A stretch of 35,296 nt of DNA from Lachnospiraceae bacterium UBA3802 (GTDB taxonomy: Bacteria > Bacillota > Clostridia > Lachnospirales > Lachnospiraceae). The position numbers and the translations under genes were made by a program. The notes beneath the pieces are model-generated. The model was not told where the DNA came from. It did no database searches and was given only the letters and a program-made list of their open reading frames with translations. The DNA lies in the NCBI GenBank assembly GCA_002369155.1, contig DFEM01000017.1, forward strand, positions 1 through 35,296. The letters run 5' to 3'. Position 1 is the first letter of the stretch, and each line of letters begins with the position of its first letter. Shown here piece after piece: positions 1 through 7,644 of the stretch.

Positions 1-40
1 AAAAGAAAACAATAATAATATTTATAATATTTTTTTCATA

Positions 41-71
41 AAAAACCGAATCTTAAAGGATTCGGTTTTTT
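41..71 (+). terminator. Rho-independent terminator at left edge
   Basis: A 7-bp stem (46-52 with 59-65) closes a 6-nt loop and is followed by six T (66-71). Five A residues ahead of the stem could pair with the T-run, so it may work in both directions. It would end a plus-strand gene lying before the window. Its loop and right arm contain the 13-bp sequence found again at 10654-10666, so the hairpin may have been the target, or been remade, when the mobile element entered. Confidence 0.8.
52..64 (+). repeat. Left copy of 13-bp direct repeat (candidate att core)
   Basis: CTTAAAGGATTCG here is identical to 10654-10666. It lies in the loop and right arm of the left-edge terminator. Because the surrounding sequence is nearly palindromic (CGAATC-TTAAAGGATTCG), the two ends also match in inverted orientation with one gap and one mismatch. 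Palindromic cores of this kind suit tyrosine recombinases, but the role is inference. Confidence 0.5.
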
Positions 72-250
72 GGTTACCCAAACGTACCAAAACTCTTGAG
101 TTTAGGCGGTATTTCATAACATTAGAGAATTGATGGAAAAATTATAGTCAAAACTGATGGTCATAAATGGCATAATCATAACAGTTAAAGTATTGAATAT
201 AAAGGCAAAATTCAGTATGCATAAATAGTAATTATAAATATCTAAATAAT
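72..250. other. AT-rich left-end non-coding region with palindromes
   Basis: No convincing gene is seen between the left-edge terminator and the terminator of the XRE-HNH gene. Two features stand out. A near-palindrome at 87-106 has arms CCaAAACTC and GAGTTTaGG around TT. A smaller inverted repeat at 72-88 has arms GGTtAC and GTACC around CCAAAC. The stretch ACGTACCAAAAC (82-93) resembles the 3' half of the array repeat at 10379-10416 (GCGTACCATTAAAAAC). These could be recombinase or accessory-protein sites at the element's left end. Confidence 0.4.
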
Positions 251-288
251 AAAAAAGGCTTTGTGTACTTGTTTAGTACATAAAGCCT
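250..288 (-). terminator. Terminator of the XRE-HNH gene
   Basis: A 13-bp stem (256-268 with 276-288, one G-T pair) with a 7-nt loop is followed, on the minus strand, by six T (250-255). It lies just downstream of the minus-strand gene ending at 313. Confidence 0.88.
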
Positions 289-312
289 AGTTTTTGTTTT
301 CTCGAACTAAAT

Positions 313-855
313 TTAATTATGATTTTCTGCCACACTAATAAGCTTTTGAATATCTTCCTTTTCGGGTGCATATTCTAATTTTGCATGGCAATTTGGGCAT
401 AGGGCCACGGCATTATTAATCAGTTTAGAATTAACAATGGCGTATTTTTGAAGATAAAAGACCTCAAGGTAAGGGTTTCCAGAAAAATCATCAAATGGTG
501 CCGGTTCTCCACATAATTCGCACTTTCCGTCAGCATTTTTTTTGATTTTATTTTCAAGTTCGGCAAATTGTGATGAAGCATAGGCCAACATTCGATTAGA
601 ATAGTCGATAATTGGAATTTTTTGAGTTTCGATAGTAGATGAACCTACTTGATAGTCTACATTTTGAGAAGCATCCGATGAAATGAGGTCATCAATAGTA
701 ACATCTAAAGCATTAGCAATTAGTTTAATTTTACTGATTGGAGGATCAATAAGTCCATTTTCATAACGTGACAACATTGATTCAGGAATATTTACCATAC
801 CAGATAAAACTTTAAGACTATATCCCTTAGCCTGGCGAAATTTTTTTATATTCAT
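313..855 (-). CDS. XRE-family regulator with C-terminal HNH-like zinc domain
   Basis: The 180-aa protein has an N-terminal XRE/Cro-type helix-turn-helix (about residues 1-60). An acidic linker follows, then an HNH-like zinc domain with cysteine pairs C112/C115 and C153/C156 and the final H157. In active HNH nucleases the stretch before the second pair carries a catalytic His (LEVHH-type). Here it reads LEVFYL (130-135), so the nuclease may be dead and the fold kept for DNA or protein binding. Start: GAGGG lies five bases before the ATG on the minus strand. The gene diverges from the recombinase operon, and the intergenic region holds two similar 15-bp operator-like sequences. It is therefore probably the element's own repressor. 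The role as regulator is inferred. Confidence 0.85.
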   Translation of the reverse strand: MNIKKFRQAKGYSLKVLSGMVNIPESMLSRYENGLIDPPISKIKLIANALDVTIDDLISSDASQNVDYQVGSSTIETQKIPIIDYSNRMLAYASSQFAELENKIKKNADGKCELCGEPAPFDDFSGNPYLEVFYLQKYAIVNSKLINNAVALCPNCHAKLEYAPEKEDIQKLISVAENHN

Positions 856-930
856 TTTTCCCTCGAAATAGCGTAAATAAAAGGTTTTTATACATCAAAC
901 GTAACACATTTTTCGTATGCATGCAATTTC

Positions 931-1000
931 TTTCGCTAAACGAAAATAAAAAAGTTATTGACAATTACGTAATATATAATTAAAATTTCGTTAAACGCAA
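931..1000 (+). promoter_or_regulatory. Promoter of the recombinase-cas operon with paired operators
   Basis: A near-consensus promoter is visible: -35 TTGACA (958-963), 17-bp spacer, -10 TAAAAT (981-986). Two related 15-bp sites bracket it: TTTCGCTAAACGAAA (931-945, arms TTTCG/CGAAA) upstream of the -35, and TTTCGTTAAACGCAA (986-1000) starting at the last base of the -10. Partial copies (TTTTCG near 910, ACGAAATA near 1013) lie further out. This arrangement fits cooperative repression by the divergent XRE protein. Confidence 0.75.
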
Positions 1001-1057
1001 TAAAATTACATATACGAAATAAAATTGCAAAAATGAAAAAGGACAATTATAAAGAAA

Positions 1058-2344
1058 ATGTATGAGGCTTATACAATTTTTTTAAATGGAACGAAAAGAA
1101 AGCTTATTGCATATAGACCATATCAAGTAAAAGAATTGGTTAGGTTTTCTGTTGCCAATCGATATTTGAAAATAAGAGAAAGTGGAAATACAGGTTTGAC
1201 TTATTCTGCCAGGGATTATGTATTTGCAGTAATTAGATTTTTAAACTATTGCATGGATCAATTGGGATTAGAGGATCTTGAAAACGATTTACCTAATATA
1301 ACATTTCAAATGGCCCAGGATTATATAACTGATTATTGTCGAAAGCCAAAGACCAATAATGGAGAATATCGCGGCAAACAAGCCAGGTTGAATGAAGTAA
1401 AACTAATTACCCGATATTTAATTAATATCAAGAGTATCAATCCAAATCTTGCTGAATGCTGGCTCAAAGAGAAAAATGATGACAATGGAAAAACAAAATA
1501 TCAAATAAAACCGATTTTGACATCGTCTGTTCCCAGTAAAGAAGTTAACAGAGACTGTGAAGATTGGTTTGCACAATTATTTCTGGACTATGCCTATAAA
1601 GAGGACATTAGAGTTTGGTTTATAGCGTTAATACAGTATTATACCGGTCTTCGCCCCAGCGAGGTTCTAAACTTAAGACACCCAAACTCGATATATGGCC
1701 CAAGCATAATATATTCGGTTGATTTAAGCGGAAATATTATGGATGTAGGGATAGATTTATCAAAAGAAGCATGGGAAAGACCTTTGCGTGATGATGGTGT
1801 AATTAATGGAAGAGTAAAAAAACCAAGAAATGCAATAATTTCTTATAAATCACATGAAATAATCATTGATGCATATTTGTTGATTTTAGGCCTTACAAGG
1901 GATAAAGAAAGACAGGATTACGGTCCTCTAATAATAAATAATTATAAAAACAAAAAAACCGGGAAATATATGGCATATACCTATGACAGCTATAGAATAG
2001 CCTTTCATAAAATAGTTGAAAACTATGTGTTTCCAAAACTTAGGGAGCAGGGTGGAAAATATGAAGCATATGTAAATCGTTTTGCGGGAAAAGACTATGG
2101 ACCGCATATGTTTAGGCATGGATTTAGTTGTAGATTCGTAGAAGAAGGAAGCGAAGACTGGGCAACATTAATGGCATTAAGAGGCGATAAAAGTCCGGAA
2201 TCTGCTGTTACTTATGTAGTTAAGGGCGGCGCATTCAAGCATATAACACAAAGATTGGCCAATTTGACCGGCGAAGAAATGTTAGGGGATAAAAAAAATG
2301 GAAGAAAAAATGGTGATATTGGAACATTGCCATTTAACCTTTGA
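1058..2344 (+). CDS. Tyrosine recombinase/integrase, first of the module (TnpA-like)
   Basis: This 428-aa protein is a phage-integrase-type tyrosine recombinase. The box I arginine is R199 in TGLRPSEVL, a likely catalytic-hairpin lysine lies near K254-K264, box II is HMFRH (H350, R353), and the nucleophile is most likely Y386. The usual LGH of the third motif reads LRGD (374-377), so the box III His/Trp seems replaced. The N-terminal 150 residues look like a SAM-like core-binding domain. Start: the ATG at 1058 has only a weak ribosome site. A 10-codon leader ORF (1033-1065, MKKDNYKENV) with no better site overlaps the start and could couple translation. It is the first gene of the operon and overlaps the next by 47 bp. 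In Tn554-like elements such proteins cut and rejoin the transposon ends. Confidence 0.9.
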   Translation: MYEAYTIFLNGTKRKLIAYRPYQVKELVRFSVANRYLKIRESGNTGLTYSARDYVFAVIRFLNYCMDQLGLEDLENDLPNITFQMAQDYITDYCRKPKTNNGEYRGKQARLNEVKLITRYLINIKSINPNLAECWLKEKNDDNGKTKYQIKPILTSSVPSKEVNRDCEDWFAQLFLDYAYKEDIRVWFIALIQYYTGLRPSEVLNLRHPNSIYGPSIIYSVDLSGNIMDVGIDLSKEAWERPLRDDGVINGRVKKPRNAIISYKSHEIIIDAYLLILGLTRDKERQDYGPLIINNYKNKKTGKYMAYTYDSYRIAFHKIVENYVFPKLREQGGKYEAYVNRFAGKDYGPHMFRHGFSCRFVEEGSEDWATLMALRGDKSPESAVTYVVKGGAFKHITQRLANLTGEEMLGDKKNGRKNGDIGTLPFNL

Positions 2345-4724
2345 AAAGAAAATAGATATTTTGGAAAAAGAGGCAAAGGATTGTTATAAAGTATCTAATA
2401 ATCAAAGAGTTTATATAAAGGAATCATTAAAAAAAGAAATAGAACAAATACGTAAAGAAGCAACACCAATAAGCGAAATTCTTTCGAATGAAGATAAACA
2501 GGTAGTCAAAAGAACAATAAAACAACTTGAGAAAGAAGGAAAAATTTTTGAAAACAGACTAATGCCACTGGTGCAGGGGAAGTCAGTTAAAACAGAAGAT
2601 ATAAAAAGAGTATACGAAATTGCTGAGGAGTTAAAAAAAGATAATGATGGTAGATATAAGTCTGTACATTCATTATCAAAGATATATAAAGTTCCACAGT
2701 ATAAAATAAATAACGCTGTTAGTTTTAACCGTCTAAATCAAAATTCTGAAGGTAGAATATCTCAGTTTGAATTTGAAAATCTCTATTGCGAAGATCAGAA
2801 AAAAGTCTCTTTAGAAGCCGTATTAGATAAGCTTGGTAAGAAAAACAAGTGGGTATATAGTACCGGTTTTATAAAAAGAATAAAGGATGGAGTACGGGGA
2901 AAAAGTATAAAAGGTGAATATGTTCCCGCTGCTATAACTTTAAACACAGATAAAGCCAATACTTTCTATATGGCGGATGATGAATTCGAGATTGAAAAAT
3001 ATATAAATAATCATTTCGAAAACATGCCTATAGAGAATTATGGATATTTATGGTCTCGTTTGGATGAAAAAACGAAAAATATACTGTGGTATGCGCTAGG
3101 AATAACGCCTTACGAAATTAACGCCGAACTTCAGCCCGCCCTTCATCAGGTAATGTCAATTCTTCTTAAGAGTGGAAAATGCTTTGAGGATTGGCAAGCA
3201 GGTGAAGTCCAGTTATACCTTCCTGATCTTTCGGAAAAAGCAATAAATCTCTTTAGAAGGATGGATGATTACACTAAAGAAGTAAGAGCGGGAAGGAAAA
3301 TAATTAATTCCAGGATGCTACAAAGCGGGAAAGATGAAAGAAAATATACCGAGTGGCAATATATGAATCTTGGAAAAGCATTGTTTGATGAGGAATATAT
3401 ATTTGCATCAAACATGGTTGAAAGGGCAATTGAAGATTCAAAAGTGGCCCAGGCACTCTTGTATATGGCAATGAACATTATAGCAGCTTGGAGAAATATA
3501 GATATTTGTAGAATATACTTAGGCTTTACAATTCCTGAGATTCAAAGCACTGTTGATGAGATAAAAAAATCAAAGAAAGTGCAAGAAAACTTATCAAAAA
3601 TCTATTTAAATTTTTCAATAACATATACTGAAGCGGTGCGCGCCTCAAAAAATAAAGGTGAGTTGGTATTTGCGTGTCCTATTCAGTTTTATTGTGTAAT
3701 GGGAATGTACTTAACAATTGCTGAATACCATAGACTTAACGAAAATAGGGAAACTCTTTTATGCAGAAAAGACTTTCACAAAATCAATATATATGAAGAT
3801 GCATTAGGCGAAGAAGTATATAAAAAACTATTCAATGATGAATTATTCAGTAATCGTCAGATTAATAAATCAATGCTTCAACATTACGTCGATATGGCAA
3901 AAAAATTATATAAGAATATTAAAATAAAAAGTCTGCCTGAGTTTTTAGGTTCGTATTTAAGAGGTCATAAGATGGATTATAAAAGAGGCCCTAAGAGTAT
4001 TTTTCATTACATTAACCTATCAACAGATGACCTGAATTTTGATGAAATCACCTTATCGTTATGGCTTATAGGTACTTTGGGATTATATAAGAGTAAAGTG
4101 GCAAGAATTATATGTGATTTTCTTGACGAAAATAGGGATTGGGAAATAACAGAAACTGCGGAATTAATCAGTAGATTAAACATAGATCCGCTGGTGATGG
4201 AAAAAAAGATAGATATACTTAAAACAACCAACAATCAAATAAAGAATTTGGAAAGATTACCTCAAAACAACGAAGAACTGATTAATAAAGAAAAGTTTAT
4301 TCAAGCGTTACTATTAGGAGTAGGAGAAAGAAAAGAAAAGAACGTTTTTTGCCTATTCAATGTTATTCACGGAAATGGAGAACATGAATGTAAAGGTCAA
4401 AAATATTGTTCCGGAGCTCCCAATGAGTATGGGGGACTGTGTCAATATGCTATTTATTCATACGAATACATATTTGAATTAATTATAAGGCGTAGGGCAT
4501 GTATAAGAAAATTGAAAGAACTAGATGAAAGCTATAATAAAGGATTGCGTTCGGAAGATATAGTAAATCAAATTAAAAGAAACGAAAGGGTTAAAGATAA
4601 CCTTGAGAATACAATTAAAAATTTCATGGGAAATTCAGAATTTCCGAAGATGCTAAGAGAAGATTTGTATCAATTATATGTGGAGAGTGAATCAAATGAT
4701 TATTCCGCTTTACCAGAAGGATAA
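2298..4724 (+). CDS. Large diverged recombinase-like protein, second of the module
   Basis: This 808-aa protein is not securely assignable. It looks like the large central member of multi-recombinase transposon modules. The stretch around 387-407 (MAMNIIAAWRNIDICRI) has the shape of the box I helix-Arg region of tyrosine recombinases (R399). YLRGHK (553-558, R555, H557) resembles a box II core. No convincing nucleophilic tyrosine follows at the usual distance, so it may be an inactive structural partner. Near the C-terminus four cysteines (C685, C698, C704, C715) probably bind zinc. The N-terminal 110 residues and the last 80 are strongly charged and helical. Start: AGGGG lies about ten bases before the ATG at 2298. 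It overlaps both neighbours, which implies coupled translation and a shared complex. Function in end binding or target choice is inference. Confidence 0.7.
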   Translation: MEEKMVILEHCHLTFEKKIDILEKEAKDCYKVSNNQRVYIKESLKKEIEQIRKEATPISEILSNEDKQVVKRTIKQLEKEGKIFENRLMPLVQGKSVKTEDIKRVYEIAEELKKDNDGRYKSVHSLSKIYKVPQYKINNAVSFNRLNQNSEGRISQFEFENLYCEDQKKVSLEAVLDKLGKKNKWVYSTGFIKRIKDGVRGKSIKGEYVPAAITLNTDKANTFYMADDEFEIEKYINNHFENMPIENYGYLWSRLDEKTKNILWYALGITPYEINAELQPALHQVMSILLKSGKCFEDWQAGEVQLYLPDLSEKAINLFRRMDDYTKEVRAGRKIINSRMLQSGKDERKYTEWQYMNLGKALFDEEYIFASNMVERAIEDSKVAQALLYMAMNIIAAWRNIDICRIYLGFTIPEIQSTVDEIKKSKKVQENLSKIYLNFSITYTEAVRASKNKGELVFACPIQFYCVMGMYLTIAEYHRLNENRETLLCRKDFHKINIYEDALGEEVYKKLFNDELFSNRQINKSMLQHYVDMAKKLYKNIKIKSLPEFLGSYLRGHKMDYKRGPKSIFHYINLSTDDLNFDEITLSLWLIGTLGLYKSKVARIICDFLDENRDWEITETAELISRLNIDPLVMEKKIDILKTTNNQIKNLERLPQNNEELINKEKFIQALLLGVGERKEKNVFCLFNVIHGNGEHECKGQKYCSGAPNEYGGLCQYAIYSYEYIFELIIRRRACIRKLKELDESYNKGLRSEDIVNQIKRNERVKDNLENTIKNFMGNSEFPKMLREDLYQLYVESESNDYSALPEG

Positions 4725-6174
4725 TACGGCGAAAAAGCAGATGATGATTAATATCAGTTTACACAAAGAGGAGGAATTCCCATTTGCTGATTATTATTCA
4801 AATCTTGTTACAGAGAAAGTAATAATTGGAAATGATTATTATGCTTCTATGTGGATTATAACAAATCAACAAGATAAGGTGACAATAAATTTTGATTCCA
4901 TAAAATATACTCCCAAAGGGCTTGAAGAAGATTACGAGGAATTCTTAAAAAGATTTCTTCTTGGAAGGATAAGACAAGAAAGATACGCCATCACGGAAGC
5001 AAGATATATAAAAAGGTTTATTGAGATTGGAAATAAAACAAAGGGCTTTGAAGTAATAAACAATATAAAACTAAATAAAGGAGAATATTATGCATTAGAA
5101 GAATTCATAGAGGAAACAAATCTTAACATTAATATTGATTTGTTTGGCGCAGAAGATGAAAAAAGTGGTGGACAAAGGGAATTGGCGGAAGGATGCCATA
5201 CATATTACGTTATTGATAAGGAATTAAAGAGTTTTTGGAAAAACGCATCTGAGGAAGAAAAGATAATATATTTCCCGTTATATATGTTTTGGATTGTATG
5301 TAATGTCATCCCTACAAGGCCGGTTGAGTTTTGTATAACCCAAAGAAATTGCGTTTACAAAAAAGGAACGCAGTATTACCTTCGATTGAAAAAAACTCCT
5401 AACAAAGGATCCCAGCAAAAAAGAATCAACAATGTAGACAAGTACCCGGAACTTGTGGTTCCGATTCTTTCAGATTTAGGAGAAGAAATACTTTGGTACA
5501 TATTTAAAACCAATAATACTCACCCCAAAGAATCAAATAGGCTATTTACAAATGATTCATATAATCTGTTATTAGGAAGAAATGTCGACAGTTTGTTTAA
5601 AGTTATAAACTTGGCAGGATTAAAGGATTCTTTTAATAAAAAGCTAGTGGATGAAAAAAACTATCAAATGGTTTTCGAAGAAAATGGTGTTACTTCATAC
5701 CAGCAAGATGAATGGATTTCAAATTGGTGCCTTGGAGATTTAAGACATTTAGCTATTTCTCATTTGATAAGAGATGTCGGAGACGTATCCCTTGCAATGA
5801 TTTATGCTGCACATTCTAACATTTCAACAACTTGTGGTTACTACAATATAAAAGAATTTGAAAATAATATGATTAATAAATTTTCTGAAGACCGAAAGGA
5901 AAAGGCAATCATATATGGGCAACATCTTGAAGAAGGTTTACCAAAGATAAATGGAGGTTTCTGTACTAATAATCTTGGTTTAGATAATGATATATGCGCA
6001 TTATACCCAACCGATTGTAGTGGCTGCAGATTCCACATAAAAGAAAGAGGAGTCGTAAAAGAAAAAACAAAAAAAGAAGAAACAGAGGAAAAATATAATC
6101 ATATGGTAAAACTAGTGTTTAAACAGGAAATAGAAGAAGCTAGGGAAGTAATGCGGGAATTGGGATTTATTTAA
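4696..6174 (+). CDS. Tyrosine recombinase with C-terminal zinc cluster (TnpB-like)
   Basis: Starting at the ATG at 4696, ten bases after GGAG, the protein has 492 aa; an upstream in-frame ATG at 4678 lacks such a site. Tyrosine recombinase motifs are clear: box I arginine R208 (IPTRPVEFC), a likely lysine at K232/K233, box II LGDLRH with R350, AAHSNIST with the box III H373, and nucleophile Y382 (Y383 adjacent). The first His of box II (HxxR) is replaced by Gly (G347). After the catalytic domain, C423, C434, C441 and C444 form a probable zinc cluster, as seen in many transposon-type integrases of the Tn554 TnpB kind. It overlaps the previous gene by 29 bp. It likely works with the first recombinase, each treating one end or strand. 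Confidence 0.88.
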   Translation: MIIPLYQKDNTAKKQMMINISLHKEEEFPFADYYSNLVTEKVIIGNDYYASMWIITNQQDKVTINFDSIKYTPKGLEEDYEEFLKRFLLGRIRQERYAITEARYIKRFIEIGNKTKGFEVINNIKLNKGEYYALEEFIEETNLNINIDLFGAEDEKSGGQRELAEGCHTYYVIDKELKSFWKNASEEEKIIYFPLYMFWIVCNVIPTRPVEFCITQRNCVYKKGTQYYLRLKKTPNKGSQQKRINNVDKYPELVVPILSDLGEEILWYIFKTNNTHPKESNRLFTNDSYNLLLGRNVDSLFKVINLAGLKDSFNKKLVDEKNYQMVFEENGVTSYQQDEWISNWCLGDLRHLAISHLIRDVGDVSLAMIYAAHSNISTTCGYYNIKEFENNMINKFSEDRKEKAIIYGQHLEEGLPKINGGFCTNNLGLDNDICALYPTDCSGCRFHIKERGVVKEKTKKEETEEKYNHMVKLVFKQEIEEAREVMRELGFI

Positions 6175-6192
6175 AGATTATCAAGGAAATAA

Positions 6193-7008
6193 ATGGGAAG
6201 AGCAAAGAAATTTACAGATAAAGAACTGAAAATGATAGCAAATGCTGCTATATATGACATTGAAGGCAAAGGGCTATTATTTAGCAAAATTGGAAATAAT
6301 CTAATCTGGGAATATGTCTGTCATCTTAAAGACATTAATAAGGATGAAGCAATAAAAAAGTTAAGAATGTCGGACCATACATACGATCAGACGCAATTAG
6401 AAGAGTTATATGAAAGGATAATAACTAAGTACGAACTAAGTGATGCATATAAAGAAGCAACACAGGAAGCATTAAATGAGCGAAAAAAACTCCAGGAAAC
6501 GTTTTTTGACAATAATCAGAGAAAAAAGGGAGTAACCAATCGCTTATATACTAGATTTAATGCGAAAAGTTTTTATGAAAAAAACAAAGAAAATATAAAG
6601 GAAGCCTTATTGGAATTGGAAAACAAGTTCAATGCATTGCTTGATACGAATTTTGAATTAAACCAAAAGATTAAAAAATTTGAAAACGAAACATATCATT
6701 CGGAATCTGTCAGTGAACTGCTTTTACAGATTGATAATCTGAAAAAAGAAAAAAAGGAAATAGCGGATGATAATATTCAACTCATAAATACGTTGAAATC
6801 CCAGGAGAATCTACTTAAATCATTAAATGAAAAAGCTGCGTTGATTGTAATTAATGACTGCAATATGGACAAGGTGCCATTAAGAGAATATGAAGCAAAA
6901 TACACTTTGGCCAAAGAGTTAACTTATCTAAAAGAGAAAATAGAAAAGGATGAAGAAGAATTCAATAGGGAGATGATTCATTTGGTGGAAAAGAATGGAG
7001 AGGAGTAG
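6193..7008 (+). CDS. Coiled-coil transposition accessory protein (TnpC-like)
   Basis: This 271-aa soluble protein starts with MGRAKKFTDKELK and a small helical domain, and then has a long heptad-rich coiled coil (roughly 135-255, many Leu/Lys/Glu). Position right after the recombinases and the overall plan (basic, DNA-binding-like N-terminus plus coiled coil) match the TnpC proteins of Tn554-family elements, which set transposition frequency and orientation preference. No catalytic motif is visible. AAGGA precedes the ATG by a normal distance. It follows the second recombinase by 18 bp and its last codons overlap the cas5 start by 14 bp, so it physically links the transposition and Cas halves of the operon. 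It could bridge the two machineries; that is speculation. Confidence 0.7.
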   Translation: MGRAKKFTDKELKMIANAAIYDIEGKGLLFSKIGNNLIWEYVCHLKDINKDEAIKKLRMSDHTYDQTQLEELYERIITKYELSDAYKEATQEALNERKKLQETFFDNNQRKKGVTNRLYTRFNAKSFYEKNKENIKEALLELENKFNALLDTNFELNQKIKKFENETYHSESVSELLLQIDNLKKEKKEIADDNIQLINTLKSQENLLKSLNEKAALIVINDCNMDKVPLREYEAKYTLAKELTYLKEKIEKDEEEFNREMIHLVEKNGEE

Positions 7009-7642
7009 TAACAATTTTTGCTTCCAAATCTCGGCACCTATGGCGATGTTTGGAACGCCGACAAGCAAATTAGGATGTGAAATGATCTCATATCCGATGC
7101 CAACGTATTCTTCCGTAATAGGTATGCTAAATGCCATATATCACAGAGACGGGTTAGAATGGGTGGTCTCGGCAGTAAGAGTCATGAATAAGGTAGAATA
7201 TCAAAGTATGACAATAAAATATCCTACATATAAGAGAAAGAAAGACAGGTTTATTTATTCGTATTTGTCGAATCCTAAATATCAGGTTCTTGCGTATTAC
7301 AAGATGGATAAAAAATATATAAATGACGAAAATGCAGATTGCTATCTTGATGCTGATGAAGAAATTGAAAAAGCTATAAGAAGAGGCGGAAACAACATTG
7401 TATTTCTCGGGAAACGACATGGGAGTATGGCTTTGGTAGAGCCATGTGAGTGGATGTCGGGAGATGGATATTACGATAATAAAGGAAAAAGTGAGCCGAT
7501 TAGAATGTTTTATAAGTTTGAATTTATCGGAAAAAGAAAGAAAAAAAGAATTAACAAAGTTGGTTTTTGCATGCAGTATATGGAAAATGGTGTCATAAAC
7601 TTTGAAAAGAGGCTTTCTCATATTTACGAGGTGAAAAGATAG
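6995..7642 (+). CDS. cas5c: Type I-C-like Cas5 (Cas5c/Cas5d family)
   Basis: This 215-aa Cas5 shows the family's ordered motifs: an N-terminal beta strand followed by ISYPMPTYSSVIGMLNAIY (31-49), VRVMN (61-65), RRGG then FLGKR (129-141), VEPCEW (148-153) and a GYYD near 158-161. In ordinary type I-C systems Cas5 replaces Cas6 and cuts the precursor crRNA using a Tyr and a Lys-His pair. Where family members have the Lys-His pair just before the arginine-glycine segment, this protein reads NADCYLD (113-119), so cleavage activity may be lost or altered. GGTGGA lies seven bases before the ATG, and the gene overlaps the TnpC-like gene. Cas8 follows after 2 bp. It should cap the 5' handle of the guide in the Cascade. 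Confidence 0.85.
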   Translation: MERSSNNFCFQISAPMAMFGTPTSKLGCEMISYPMPTYSSVIGMLNAIYHRDGLEWVVSAVRVMNKVEYQSMTIKYPTYKRKKDRFIYSYLSNPKYQVLAYYKMDKKYINDENADCYLDADEEIEKAIRRGGNNIVFLGKRHGSMALVEPCEWMSGDGYYDNKGKSEPIRMFYKFEFIGKRKKKRINKVGFCMQYMENGVINFEKRLSHIYEVKR

Positions 7643-7644
7643 CG

